A DNA stretch of 64,000 bases from an uncultured Lachnospiraceae bacterium (lineage in GTDB: Bacteria > Bacillota > Clostridia > Lachnospirales > Lachnospiraceae), in contig CAJULP010000005.1 in the NCBI GenBank assembly GCA_910587295.1, positions 1 to 64,000 of the forward strand. The letters run 5' to 3'. Position 1 is the first letter of the stretch. The number at the start of each line of letters is the position of its first letter. A model generated the notes under the pieces. It saw only the letters and a list, made by a program, of their open reading frames with translations. It had not been told where the DNA came from and did no database searches. The translations under genes were made by a program, and so were the position numbers. Shown here one piece after another: positions 45,889 to 55,457 of the stretch.

Positions 45889-46935
45889 TTATGCATACCA
45901 CTTGGCATAGCGCTCCATGGCATCCATAAGAGCCTCCATATTTTTCATGGGCATCCCCGGATACATGCCATACACCATACATAAACCGCCTTCAGGCGCC
46001 GCCAGCATTTCCACTTCATCACGAATCAGCCGATCGACCTCCTGTGGTGTTCCAAAGCAAGTAATTTTCTGCCGGTCAATATCAAGGTCAATACATACCT
46101 TGCCTTTGAGATTTTCCTTGATCCAATCAATTCCATTCACCTGATCCTGCAAATTTATGACAGAAACCCCACTGTCCATCAAGTCATTTGCCAAAAGCCG
46201 AATGTCGCCGTCGGAGTGCATATGTACCGGAATGTCCTTCTCCCTGGCAAGCTTAATCATCCTGCTATAGCTTGGCTTAATAAACTCACGGAACTGCCGG
46301 GGAGACAGCATAGGCCCTGTCTGCATCCCTAAATCCTCCGGCAGGCAAAACAGGTCAACACCAATATCAAGATATCGTTTTATAATCTCCATGTTAAAAG
46401 ATTCCAGTTTCTCGATCAAATCCCACAAGAGCGGTTCCTCATCCACCATATCCATTAATAAATTCTCATATCCTCGTATATCACAAAGCTGGAGAAAAGT
46501 ATGACCATGCCGCAGGCCTGCTTCTACAAATTCCCCCCGGTCTCGTTTAAGACGCAGCCTTTCCCGCTCCCGCGCCCAGTCAATCGGACCAATTCCCATC
46601 TGATGCTCCGGGTCAGGAAATACATAGGCGCCATATGCTTCCCAATCTTCCAGAGAATGTTTAACCACCGTACCGGTGATACCATCATCCGCAGTAACCC
46701 ACAAACATCCAAAATCATCAATATACGGCGTATCCTTTCTGGCACATCTGCCAAAATCAGGCGTATAAGGCAGATTTGGCCTTTTAAAATCCGGAAACAG
46801 CAACGGGTGCCTCTCTATCTGCTCTATTAACCATTCCTGCGGATAATGATGCCAACATGCATCATTGATAACAAAATTCATGGGAATGTAATCCGGTTTC
46901 TCAAAGAAAACTGCCCGGTACTTATTAGATTTCAT
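45889..46935 (-). CDS. Uroporphyrinogen-decarboxylase-family protein (UROD/MtaA/CmuA-like)
   Basis: 348 residues from ATG 46935; a TTG one codon earlier is equally placed after AAAGGAG. The UROD-type barrel is evident: LPEDLGMQTGPMLSPRQFRE, KPSYSRMIKLAREKDIPVHM, HSDGDIRLLANDLMDSGV and CIDLDIDRQKITCFGTP. True HemE is ~350 residues, but a haem role is unlikely within a sugar importer operon; the N-terminal Arg-rich HemE motif is absent. Relatives MtaA and MtbA move methyl groups from corrinoids. First gene of the importer operon, 53 bases before the binding protein. Confidence 0.85.
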   Translation of the reverse strand: MKSNKYRAVFFEKPDYIPMNFVINDACWHHYPQEWLIEQIERHPLLFPDFKRPNLPYTPDFGRCARKDTPYIDDFGCLWVTADDGITGTVVKHSLEDWEAYGAYVFPDPEHQMGIGPIDWARERERLRLKRDRGEFVEAGLRHGHTFLQLCDIRGYENLLMDMVDEEPLLWDLIEKLESFNMEIIKRYLDIGVDLFCLPEDLGMQTGPMLSPRQFREFIKPSYSRMIKLAREKDIPVHMHSDGDIRLLANDLMDSGVSVINLQDQVNGIDWIKENLKGKVCIDLDIDRQKITCFGTPQEVDRLIRDEVEMLAAPEGGLCMVYGMYPGMPMKNMEALMDAMERYAKWYA

Positions 46936-46994
46936 CAAACGATTTTCTCCTTTCGAATTTCCTTTATGGTAAGTATATGGGAAAATAAAAAAGG

Positions 46995-47023
46995 AATATA
47001 GAATAGTTTTTCCCTATCTACAA
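46995..47023 (-). promoter_or_regulatory. Promoter of UROD-like/importer operon
   Basis: Minus strand -35 TTGTAG (47018-47023), 17-bp spacer, -10 TATATT (46995-47000), about 60 bases before the start. Divergent from the promoter at 47053. Confidence 0.6.
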
Positions 47024-47052
47024 AAATTTTTCCCGTAATGTTGCATAATCCG

Positions 47053-47081
47053 TTGTATTTAAAATTCAAATTTTATATATT
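47053..47081 (+). promoter_or_regulatory. Promoter of GH20-type gene
   Basis: TTGTAT (47053-47058), 17-bp spacer, TATATT (47076-47081), about 38 bases before ATG 47120. The two divergent -35 boxes are about 30 bp apart, so one regulator could control both. Confidence 0.6.
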
Positions 47082-47119
47082 TAATCTCACAAACTAACAT
47101 TCACATAAGGAGGACTACT

Positions 47120-48976
47120 ATGTATCTGCTACCCAACCCCCAAGAATTGAATTACAAGGATGGCAATTTTCTTACCAGCTACAATACCCGAATTGTGATC
47201 GACCCACGAATCAGGGAATGTAACGTAATCCCTGCGTCCTTACTTCAGAAATGTATAACGCAGTGGACCGGCCTAACGCTAGCTATCATAAAGGGCACAC
47301 CGGAAACAGGTGACATCTTTCTGACACTGTTACCAGAATATAATGACCAAGGATATCAACTTACTATATCAGAAAAAAATATTTTCCTGGACGGAAAAGA
47401 TTATGCCGGAGTTCTGTATGGTGTACAAACTTTATGCCAAATCGTAGAGCAATGCGGCGGTATACTTCCCTGCCTGGAAATCACGGACTTTCCTAATCTG
47501 ATGCACCGGGGATATTACCTTGACCAAACCCGGGGACGTGTCCTGAAACTGGAAAACCTAAAAAAAACCGCAGACTTCCTCTGCCGCTATAAAATTAATG
47601 AATTCCAACTTTACATCGAACACACCTACCTTTTTCGCGGTTCCTCCGAGATGTGGCGGGATGAAACACCCCTCACCGCTCAGGAAATCATGGAACTTGA
47701 TGCTTATTGCCGGGAGCGATGCATAGAACTGATTCCCTCTCTGGCAAGCTTCGGCCATTTATATAACCTGCTTTCTACCAAAAGCCACGGAACCCTGTGT
47801 GAGCTTACCGATTCCGAAAAGCAACCCTTTTCCTATATCGATCGAATGGATCACCATACCATAAATGTAACTGACGAACGGGCTCTTCCGCTGATCATAG
47901 ATCGCTTTACAGAATACATGGCACTATTTTCTTCCGACAAATTTAATATCTGCGCAGATGAGACCTTTGATCTCGGAAAAGGCCGCACAAAACCTCTTGC
48001 AGATAAAAAAGGCGTACATCGCATTTATATTGACTTTGTGAGAAACCTCTGTGAATTTTTGGTAGAAAAAGGGAAAATTCCTATGTTCTGGGGAGATATT
48101 ATCTGCGCTAAACCTGATTTAATCCATGAGCTTCCAGCCGAAACCATCTGTCTGACTTGGGGATATGCCGCTGACCAAAACGACGAGCAATGCCGCAAAA
48201 TGGCACAGGCCGGTGCAACACAATATCTTTGTTCAGGAATTTGCGGTTGGAATGAATGGATTCCTCAATTAGAAACTTCTTATCAAAATATCACGAGAAT
48301 GTGTTCCTATGCAGAAAGGTATGGAGCGACAGGTCTTTTAAATACCGACTGGGGTGACTTCGGCCACATTAACCATCCGGATCATTCTTTACCTGGCATA
48401 ATTTACGGAGCAGCATTTTCCTGGAACAACGACCCAATCCCTTTCGAAGAAATCAATCGGCAGATTTCTATGATTGAATTCAAGGATCGTTCCGGGCAAT
48501 TTGTAAATATTTTGACAAAAGCTCCGAAAAACAGCCTGTTTGGCTGGCCTAAAGCTATCATATATTACGAAACCTTGGCACTTGGGGAACAAAATTTAAA
48601 TGTCCTAGAATATGTGAAGTCACTTGCCAATGAAAATCTAATCCAAAAGGCCAATGATACGCTTACCGAAATCTGCAGACAATTAAAGAAAAATACAGTA
48701 AATATGGATAGCAGCGCTCGGTCATTGATCGCCAGTTATCTGATCGCAATAGAAGGCATCCAGATTTTTAATGAAATCGGATCAGCCATAGCATTCGGCA
48801 GGGAAGATTTTGCGCTTGCCGCCCGGCTGGAAACCTGGTATATGTCTTATAAAGAATTATGGCGCGAAAACAGCCGGGAAGGAGATCTCCACCATACCTC
48901 GGAGATTATCTTCTGGTATGCGGATTGTCTCCGCAATAGGAAAATAAGTAATATAAAACTCTATCCAGTAACTTAA
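47120..48976 (+). CDS. GH20-type beta-N-acetylhexosaminidase-like glycoside hydrolase
   Basis: 618 residues after AAGGAGGACTACT. No signal peptide, so it acts in the cytoplasm on imported sugars. Residues ~1-120 are the GH20b domain; the barrel starts at HRGYYLDQTRGRVLKLENL and carries the adjacent Asp280-Glu281 pair (FNICADETFDLGKG), the expected acid/base and polarising residues. SLASFGHLYNLL and LTWGYA fit the family. A helical C-terminal region (~480-618) lies beyond the barrel, making it longer than basic GH20 enzymes. Divergent from the importer operon, so both likely serve one glycan. Confidence 0.88.
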   Translation: MYLLPNPQELNYKDGNFLTSYNTRIVIDPRIRECNVIPASLLQKCITQWTGLTLAIIKGTPETGDIFLTLLPEYNDQGYQLTISEKNIFLDGKDYAGVLYGVQTLCQIVEQCGGILPCLEITDFPNLMHRGYYLDQTRGRVLKLENLKKTADFLCRYKINEFQLYIEHTYLFRGSSEMWRDETPLTAQEIMELDAYCRERCIELIPSLASFGHLYNLLSTKSHGTLCELTDSEKQPFSYIDRMDHHTINVTDERALPLIIDRFTEYMALFSSDKFNICADETFDLGKGRTKPLADKKGVHRIYIDFVRNLCEFLVEKGKIPMFWGDIICAKPDLIHELPAETICLTWGYAADQNDEQCRKMAQAGATQYLCSGICGWNEWIPQLETSYQNITRMCSYAERYGATGLLNTDWGDFGHINHPDHSLPGIIYGAAFSWNNDPIPFEEINRQISMIEFKDRSGQFVNILTKAPKNSLFGWPKAIIYYETLALGEQNLNVLEYVKSLANENLIQKANDTLTEICRQLKKNTVNMDSSARSLIASYLIAIEGIQIFNEIGSAIAFGREDFALAARLETWYMSYKELWRENSREGDLHHTSEIIFWYADCLRNRKISNIKLYPVT

Positions 48977-49077
48977 TACATAATCATATCGGGCAGGAGA
49001 CTGCCCATTAGTTGAGCAGTCGGCAGTTACGGTACTGTTTTTCATTTATTATATCCGAATTGAAATGTTTTTTAACA

Positions 49078-49104
49078 AAAAGCGCCGCACATAGCGGCGC
49101 TTTT
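49078..49104. terminator. Bidirectional terminator between GH20-type gene and glgP
   Basis: Perfect 11-bp stem aaaagcgccgc (49078-49088) with gcggcgctttt (49094-49104), 5-nt loop, A/T-runs on both sides. It serves the converging GH20-type and glgP genes. A smaller GGGCAG-GAGA-CTGCCC hairpin lies near 48992. Confidence 0.88.
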
Positions 49105-49118
49105 CTAATTATTTTCGC

Positions 49119-51617
49119 TTATACCGTTTTCTTCGGCATCACTACCTTATCCAAATGCCAGATTTCATCCACATACTCCTGAATGGTCCTGTCAGAAGTA
49201 AACTTCCCGCAACATGCCACGTTCAAGATCGCGCTCTTTGCCCATCCCTTCTCATCACGGTAAGCTGCCTCCACCTTCTTTTGCGCTTCTGCATAAGCGC
49301 GGAAATCCTTGAGGATGAAATAGGTATCCGCCTTAGCAGTACTTATGGTATTAAGCAGGGAATTATACAATGTCCTGAACCGGTCAGGATCATTAGGAGC
49401 ATAAGTTCCATTTATAAGCTGCATCAGTACTCTTCTTATATCCGGGTCATTGTTAAAGATCTCGTTGGGGTCATATCCGCCATAATTTTCATAATTAATA
49501 ACTTCGTCTGAAGACAGACCGAATATGACCGCATTTTCTTCCCCTACTTCTTCAACGATCTCTACGTTTGCACCATCCATGGTTCCGATGGTGATTGCGC
49601 CGTTTAACATGAACTTCATGTTCCCGGTGCCGGAAGCTTCCTTACTTGCCGTAGAAATCTGCTCGGAAACATCCGCCGCCGCAAAGATCATCTCCGCATT
49701 GGATACCCGGTAATTCTCAATAAATACCACTTTGATCTTCCCTTTGATGGCAGGGTCATTATTCACCACATTTGCCACGGAGTTGATCAGCTTAATGGTC
49801 ATCTTTGCATTATAGTAACCTGCCGCCGCCTTTGCTCCAAAGATAAACGTTCTCGGATAGAAGTCCATCTCTGGGTTATCCTTAAGCTGGTTATACAGGT
49901 ACATCACATGCAATATGTTAAGGAGCTGCCTTTTGTACTCGTGGAGCCGCTTTACCTGCACATCGAAGATAGATCTGGGATCAACTTCCACGCCGTTATG
50001 TTCCAGAATGTACTGTGCCAGACGTACTTTATTCTGATACTTGATCTGCATAAACTCCTGCTGCGCCTTCTCGTCGTCCGCATAAATCTTCAGCTTGGCA
50101 AGCCTTGGAAGATCCGTGATCCACTCATTCCCGATATGGTTCGTCACCCAGTCCGCAAGAAGAGGATTCCCGTGGAGCAGGAAACGCCTCTGGGTAATCC
50201 CGTTGGTCTTGTTGTTAAACTTCTCGGGCATCATTTCATAGAAATCCTTAAGTTCCTGCTTTTTCAGGATTTCCGTGTGGAGCCTTGCAACACCGTTTAC
50301 GGAATAACCGGCAGCGATCGCAAGGTGGGCCATCTTCACCTGCCCGTCATAAATGATCGCCATTTTACGGATCTTCTCCTGATTTCCGGGATACAGTTCC
50401 TGTATCTTTAAAATAAACCTGCGGTTGATTTCTTCAATAATCTGGTAAATCCTGGGAAGCAGCCTTGAAAACAGCTCAATAGGCCATTTTTCCAACGCTT
50501 CCGACATAATCGTATGGTTGGTATACGCACAGGTCTTGGTGGTAACTTCCCATGCCTCATCCCATGTCAGATAATATTCATCCATCAAGATCCTCATCAG
50601 CTCGGCAATCGCTACCGTAGGATGGGTATCATTTAACTGGAAGGTAACCTTCTCATAGAATTTACGCACGTCATCATGCTTACGCATATATTTGGCAACC
50701 GCCGCCTGTACGGAAGCGGAGATAAAGAAATACTGCTGTTTTAAACGTAATTCCTTACCTGCATAATGGTTATCATTGGGATAAAGCACTTCCACAATGT
50801 TCTTCGCAAGATTTTCCTGTTCTACCGCCTTCTGGTAATCCCCCTTGTCAAAAGAATCCAGCCTGAAACATTCTACCGCCTCAGCATCCCAGATACGTAA
50901 GGTGTTCACAATCCCGCTGCCATAACCTACGATTGGAAGGTCGTAAGGGATTGCCTTAACACTCTGATACCCTTCCTGCATAAAATGGCTTCTTCCGTTC
51001 TCGTCAATCCGTACATTGACATAACCGCCAAACTTCACCTCTTTCGCATATTCCGGCCGCCGGAGCTCAAAAGGATTGCCGTCCACAAGCCAGTTATCAG
51101 GAACTTCTACCTGATATCCATCCCTGATCTCCTGCTTAAACATCCCGTAACGGTAACGGATTCCGCAGCCATATGCGGCATACCCCAATGTGGCAAGGGA
51201 ATCCAAAAAGCACGCCGCAAGACGCCCAAGACCGCCATTCCCCAAAGCCGCATCCGGTTCCTGATCTTCCACAACATTAAGATCAAGCCCAAGCTCTTCC
51301 ATGGCTTCCTTTACCGGCTTGTACGCCTGCAGATTGATGATATTATTGCCAAGGGCACGCCCCATCAAAAATTCCATGGACAAGTAATATACCATCTTGG
51401 GATCCTGTTTTTCAAATTCCTTCTGGCTGTTTAACCAATTATCAACCACGGCATCTTTGATCGCATAGGCTACCGCCTGGAAAATCTGCTGTTGGCTCGC
51501 CTCTTCCAAGGTCTTTCTATATAGAGTTTTCACGTTATAAAGCACGCTTCTCTTAAACAAATCCTTGTCAAAAGTAAGCGCCGGCTTTTGAACTGGTTCT
51601 TTTACCTTTTTAACCAT
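49119..51617 (-). CDS. glgP: Glycogen/maltodextrin phosphorylase
   Basis: 832 residues from ATG 51617, chosen for GGAGGAGATAGTT; the frame is open upstream without support. GT35 phosphorylases release glucose 1-phosphate from alpha-1,4-glucans with pyridoxal phosphate. Signs: YYLSMEFLMGRALGNNIINL, LGNGGLGRLAACFLDSLA, NDTHPTVAIAELMRIL, and the PLP-lysine block EASGTGNMKFMLNGA with TIGTMDGANVEI. Length is normal. It lies downstream of ileS but has its own likely promoter (51664-51692). Confidence 0.97.
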   Translation of the reverse strand: MVKKVKEPVQKPALTFDKDLFKRSVLYNVKTLYRKTLEEASQQQIFQAVAYAIKDAVVDNWLNSQKEFEKQDPKMVYYLSMEFLMGRALGNNIINLQAYKPVKEAMEELGLDLNVVEDQEPDAALGNGGLGRLAACFLDSLATLGYAAYGCGIRYRYGMFKQEIRDGYQVEVPDNWLVDGNPFELRRPEYAKEVKFGGYVNVRIDENGRSHFMQEGYQSVKAIPYDLPIVGYGSGIVNTLRIWDAEAVECFRLDSFDKGDYQKAVEQENLAKNIVEVLYPNDNHYAGKELRLKQQYFFISASVQAAVAKYMRKHDDVRKFYEKVTFQLNDTHPTVAIAELMRILMDEYYLTWDEAWEVTTKTCAYTNHTIMSEALEKWPIELFSRLLPRIYQIIEEINRRFILKIQELYPGNQEKIRKMAIIYDGQVKMAHLAIAAGYSVNGVARLHTEILKKQELKDFYEMMPEKFNNKTNGITQRRFLLHGNPLLADWVTNHIGNEWITDLPRLAKLKIYADDEKAQQEFMQIKYQNKVRLAQYILEHNGVEVDPRSIFDVQVKRLHEYKRQLLNILHVMYLYNQLKDNPEMDFYPRTFIFGAKAAAGYYNAKMTIKLINSVANVVNNDPAIKGKIKVVFIENYRVSNAEMIFAAADVSEQISTASKEASGTGNMKFMLNGAITIGTMDGANVEIVEEVGEENAVIFGLSSDEVINYENYGGYDPNEIFNNDPDIRRVLMQLINGTYAPNDPDRFRTLYNSLLNTISTAKADTYFILKDFRAYAEAQKKVEAAYRDEKGWAKSAILNVACCGKFTSDRTIQEYVDEIWHLDKVVMPKKTV

Positions 51618-51663
51618 AACTATCTCCTCCATTTTTTTCCTTTTTGGCTTATATCCAAACTTC

Positions 51664-51692
51664 ATTTTACTACAGAACACCCCAAACCACAA
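51664..51692 (-). promoter_or_regulatory. Probable glgP promoter
   Basis: Minus strand -35 TTGTGG (51687-51692), 17-bp spacer, -10 TAAAAT (51664-51669), in the 90-base gap between ileS and glgP. Confidence 0.45.
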
Positions 51693-51706
51693 GTAAAAGG
51701 GGGGAT

Positions 51707-54700
51707 TTAAACTTTTTCCACGCCGATGACCGCCTTTTCGCCGTTCACGTTCCACTCTTTTTCAATCGCAAGCCCCGCGTCTGTCAAGATCTCGTTGGCA
51801 AGTACTTTCCCTGAGATTGCATCCCTGTTTGCGTTTACGATCTCCGCCACCTTTGCATTACCGTTGATCGATACTTTGATATGGTCCATTACCTCAAACC
51901 CGGCTTCCTTCCGCATGGTCTGGATCTTGCTGATCACCTCATACACAAAGCCCTCTTCCACCAGTTCCGGCGTCAGGTTGGTATCCAGCACTACCGTCGT
52001 ATAGTTATCGGCTTCCGTGACAAACCCTGCCTTCTGGGCCACGTCGATAAGAAGGTCTTCCTCAGAAAGGGAGATTTCCACGCCGCTTACCTCAAACGTT
52101 AACGCACCCTTTGCTTTCAGTTCCTTCATGGCCTTAGTGCCGTCCACTTCTTCCAGATACTTTTTAATACCGCCAAGCTGTTTGCCGTACTTAGGGCCTA
52201 CCGTGCGGAGCTGGGGCTTAAAGCTATAGCTGGTCAGATCGCTGACGTCATCTTTAAATACCACTTCTTTTACATTCAGTTCATCCGCAATGATATCTAC
52301 AAAATACTCATCCAGCTTATGAGGCGCCTTCACATACATGGTACCAATGGGCTGACGGTTCTTGATGTTTGCGGCATTCCGGGCTGCACGGCCCATGACT
52401 ACGATATCCAGCACTTCCTCCATGCTCTCTTCCAGCTTTTCATCGATCATGGCCTCTTCCGCCTTCGGGAAATCGCACAGATGGATGCTCTCCGGTGCTT
52501 TTTTGTCATTGGTGCGCACCAGGTTCTGATAAATTTCTTCTGTCATGAAAGGAACCACCGGTGCGGCACACTTACTGATCTGCACCAGTGCGGTATAAAG
52601 AGTCATGTATGCGTTGATCTTATCCTGCTCCATGCCCTTTGCCCAGAAGCGCTCCCTGCAGCGGCGCACATACCAATTGCTCATCTCATCCACAAAATTA
52701 TCCAAAACCCTTGCGGCTTCCGGCAGCCGGTAATTCTCCAAATGCCCATCCACCAGCTTGACCGCCGTATTTAGCTTAGACAAAAGCCACTTATCCATCA
52801 CCGGCAGTTTATCATACTCCAAGGTGTACCTGGTGGCGTCAAAACCGTCAATATTGGCGTACAGGATAAAGAAGGCATAAGTATTCCACAAGGTTCCAAG
52901 GAACTTCCTCTGTCCTTCCATCACCGCCTTACCATGGAAACGGTTAGGCAGCCAGGGGGCGGAATTGATCACAAAATACCACCGGATGGCGTCCGCTCCG
53001 TAAGTTGCCAGTGCGTCAAAGGGATCGATGGCATTTCCTTTACTCTTGCTCATCTTCTGCCCGTTCTCATCCTGCACATGACCAAGCACGATCACGTTCT
53101 CATAAGGCGATTTGTTAAACAAAAGCGTAGACTCCGCCATCAGAGAATAAAACCATCCTCTGGTCTGATCCACCGCCTCGGAAATAAACTGTGCCGGGAA
53201 CTGGGCTTCAAACAACTCTTTATTCTCAAACGGATAATGATGCTGTGCAAAAGGCATCGCCCCGGAGTCAAACCAGCAGTCGATCACCTCCGGAACCCGC
53301 TTCATGGTCTTACCGCATTTCGGACAGGTACAGGTGATCTCGTCAATATACGGCCTGTGCAGCTCTACCGTCTTTGCCGCCGGGTTGCCGCTTAACCTTT
53401 CCAGTTCCTCCCTGGAACCGACAGACTCCTGATGCCCGCAGTCCTCACATTCCCAGATATTTAACGGCGTTCCCCAGTAACGGTTACGGGATACGCCCCA
53501 GTCCTGGATATTTTCCAGCCAGTTTCCAAAACGTCCTTCCCCAATGGATTCCGGGATCCAGTTGACTGTTTTATTGTTCCGCACCAAGTCATCACGGACT
53601 GCCGTCATCTTGATAAACCAGGACTCCCTAGCATAGTAGATAAGAGGGGTGTCGCATCTCCAGCAGAAAGGATAGTCATGCTCAAATTTGGGTGCGGAGA
53701 AAAGCTTCCCTTCCTTATCCAGATCCACAAGGATATCCGGATCCGCATCTTTTACAAACTTTCCGGCATAAGGGGTTTCCGAAGTCATCTCGCCTTTCCC
53801 GTCTACAAACTGGACAAACGGCAGGTCATACTTACGCCCAACCTGTGCGTCGTCCTCACCAAACGCAGGCGCAATGTGGACGATCCCGGTACCATCCGTC
53901 ATTGTGACATAATTGTCACAAGTTACAAAATGCCCTTTTTTGTTCTGCTTCTTTGCAGCTTCTCCTGTGCAGACAAACAAAGGCTCATATTCCTTATATT
54001 CCAGATCCGTTCCCACATAGGTTTCCAATACTTCGTAAGCCGGGCTGCCTTCCTGTGCCAGAGAGCCCAGAACCGTATCAAGCAGCGCCTGGGCCATATA
54101 ATAAGTATAGCCGTCCGCCGCCTTTACTTTCACATAGGTTTCCTCCGGATTTACACAAAGCGCCACGTTGGAAGGCAGCGTCCAGGGGGTGGTGGTCCAG
54201 GCAAGGAAATAAGCGTCCTCGCCAACTACTTTAAAACGCACTACCGCGGAACGTTCTTTCACCGCTTTGTACCCCTGTGCCACTTCATGGGAAGAAAGGG
54301 GGGTTCCACACCTGGGACAGTAGGGCACAATCTTAAACCCTTTATAAAGAAGCCCTTTATCCCAGATCTGCTTTAACGCCCACCACTCAGACTCAATGAA
54401 GTCATCATGGTAAGTCACATAAGGGTCATCCATATCCGCCCAGAATCCTACCGTGCCGGAAAAATCCTCCCACATACCTTTATATTTCCAGACACTTTCC
54501 TTACATTTACTGATAAACGGATCAAGACCATACTCCTCGATCTGCTCCTTCCCGTCAAGCCCAAGCAGCTTTTCCACTTCCAGTTCCACCGGAAGGCCAT
54601 GGGTATCCCAGCCTGCCTTGCGGGGAACCATATACCCCTTCATAGTGCGGTACCTGGGGATCATATCCTTGATCACACGGGTCAGCACATGACCGATATG

Positions 54701-54862
54701 GGGCTTACCGTTCGCCGTGGGAGGGCCGTCATAAAAAGTATAGGTCGGCCCTTCCTTGCGGTTTTCCATACTTTTCCTGAAAATATCATTTTCTTTCCAG
54801 AACTCTTCAATCCCTTTTTCACGGTCTACGAAATTTAAGTCTGTTGAAACTTTCTGATACAT
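51707..54862 (-). CDS. ileS: Isoleucyl-tRNA synthetase, long (IleS2-type)
   Basis: 1,051 residues. It charges tRNA-Ile and edits valine. Class I motifs: PPTANGKPHIGHVLTRV (HIGH at 55-58) and GQKMSKSKGNAIDPF (~600). The editing domain has the AWTTTPWTLPSNVAL block. Length and the HVLTRVIKDMIPRYRTMKGY segment fit the eukaryote-like IleS2 branch, which is often less sensitive to mupirocin than the ~930-residue IleS1 branch; resistance itself is inference. Controlled by the T-box leader upstream. Confidence 0.97.
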   Translation of the reverse strand: MYQKVSTDLNFVDREKGIEEFWKENDIFRKSMENRKEGPTYTFYDGPPTANGKPHIGHVLTRVIKDMIPRYRTMKGYMVPRKAGWDTHGLPVELEVEKLLGLDGKEQIEEYGLDPFISKCKESVWKYKGMWEDFSGTVGFWADMDDPYVTYHDDFIESEWWALKQIWDKGLLYKGFKIVPYCPRCGTPLSSHEVAQGYKAVKERSAVVRFKVVGEDAYFLAWTTTPWTLPSNVALCVNPEETYVKVKAADGYTYYMAQALLDTVLGSLAQEGSPAYEVLETYVGTDLEYKEYEPLFVCTGEAAKKQNKKGHFVTCDNYVTMTDGTGIVHIAPAFGEDDAQVGRKYDLPFVQFVDGKGEMTSETPYAGKFVKDADPDILVDLDKEGKLFSAPKFEHDYPFCWRCDTPLIYYARESWFIKMTAVRDDLVRNNKTVNWIPESIGEGRFGNWLENIQDWGVSRNRYWGTPLNIWECEDCGHQESVGSREELERLSGNPAAKTVELHRPYIDEITCTCPKCGKTMKRVPEVIDCWFDSGAMPFAQHHYPFENKELFEAQFPAQFISEAVDQTRGWFYSLMAESTLLFNKSPYENVIVLGHVQDENGQKMSKSKGNAIDPFDALATYGADAIRWYFVINSAPWLPNRFHGKAVMEGQRKFLGTLWNTYAFFILYANIDGFDATRYTLEYDKLPVMDKWLLSKLNTAVKLVDGHLENYRLPEAARVLDNFVDEMSNWYVRRCRERFWAKGMEQDKINAYMTLYTALVQISKCAAPVVPFMTEEIYQNLVRTNDKKAPESIHLCDFPKAEEAMIDEKLEESMEEVLDIVVMGRAARNAANIKNRQPIGTMYVKAPHKLDEYFVDIIADELNVKEVVFKDDVSDLTSYSFKPQLRTVGPKYGKQLGGIKKYLEEVDGTKAMKELKAKGALTFEVSGVEISLSEEDLLIDVAQKAGFVTEADNYTTVVLDTNLTPELVEEGFVYEVISKIQTMRKEAGFEVMDHIKVSINGNAKVAEIVNANRDAISGKVLANEILTDAGLAIEKEWNVNGEKAVIGVEKV

Positions 54863-54968
54863 TTCTCTCTTCCTTTCTTAAAATATGATATAGAATCCTG
54901 CTTGCGGGATTCTACGCCTGTGGCGGGCCGCTTCAGCGGCATTCCGCTCCGCCGCAGTGCAATAATTA

Positions 54969-55315
54969 CTTTCATCATGCAGGAAAGCAAAAAAGCTTTC
55001 TTATATGATGAAAGCCCCGTCCGTAAAAAGGACGGGGCTAAGCTGCCACGTTTCACCACCTGTTTACCCATACGCACCGGTTCAAACGGCTTAATATGCT
55101 TTCCCATAACGGAGGATTCCGTCAGGACTTACTCACCCTGCGCCACCGGCATTAACCTGTCATCTGCGCTTTTATGTTTTCCGCCCTGCAGCTCGGAAGT
55201 GATCTTCGCTGTTTATTTACTGATACCGGCTTCCACCCTCTCCGGCTCGCTGTGATGTTCAAAAAACAGTTACTGTCTTCGTCATTGCCTTTTCAAATAC
55301 AAAGAACGTTACTAT
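54969..55315 (-). ncRNA. Ile-specific T-box leader of ileS
   Basis: Minus-strand leader with Stem I features (GACGAAGACAGTAACTG; GCGAGCCGGAGAGGGTGGA) and a specifier loop GCGAAGATCACTTCCGAGC whose codon AUC (complement of 55201-55203) specifies isoleucine. The T-box bulge region is CAGGTGGTGAAACGTGG (complement of 55046-55063), with UGGU able to pair with the ACCA end of uncharged tRNA. A terminator stem follows (55013-55022 with 55030-55039), with only a short, broken U-run. A further long hairpin (54969-55014) overlaps its edge. Uncharged tRNA-Ile is expected to favour readthrough into ileS. Confidence 0.9.
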
Positions 55316-55322
55316 ATGATAA

Positions 55323-55351
55323 AAAATATACCATAAAAGGGGATTTGTCAA
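55323..55351 (-). promoter_or_regulatory. ileS T-box promoter
   Basis: Minus strand consensus -35 TTGACA (55346-55351), 17-bp spacer, -10 TATTTT (55323-55328), just before the T-box Stem I. Confidence 0.75.
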
Positions 55352-55389
55352 GTAGCTGCAAGGTTCTTAAAGCCCGGTAAATAAAAATA

Positions 55390-55418
55390 TTGTATTCTTT
55401 TCCCTTGTGAATTATAAT
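55390..55418 (+). promoter_or_regulatory. Promoter of small unknown gene
   Basis: TTGTAT (55390-55395), 17-bp spacer, consensus TATAAT (55413-55418), 40 bases before ATG 55458. It rules out the upstream GTG at 55407 as the start. Confidence 0.7.
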
Positions 55419-55457
55419 CTTGACAAGAAAAGATTCATCCGCGAAAGGGAACTACTT

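Noticed and set aside
53678..54376. 232-codon plus-strand frame
   Set aside because: Antisense to ileS.
54835..55107. 90-codon minus-strand frame before ileS
   Set aside because: It covers the T-box and terminator RNA; the RNA structure explains the sequence better than a protein.
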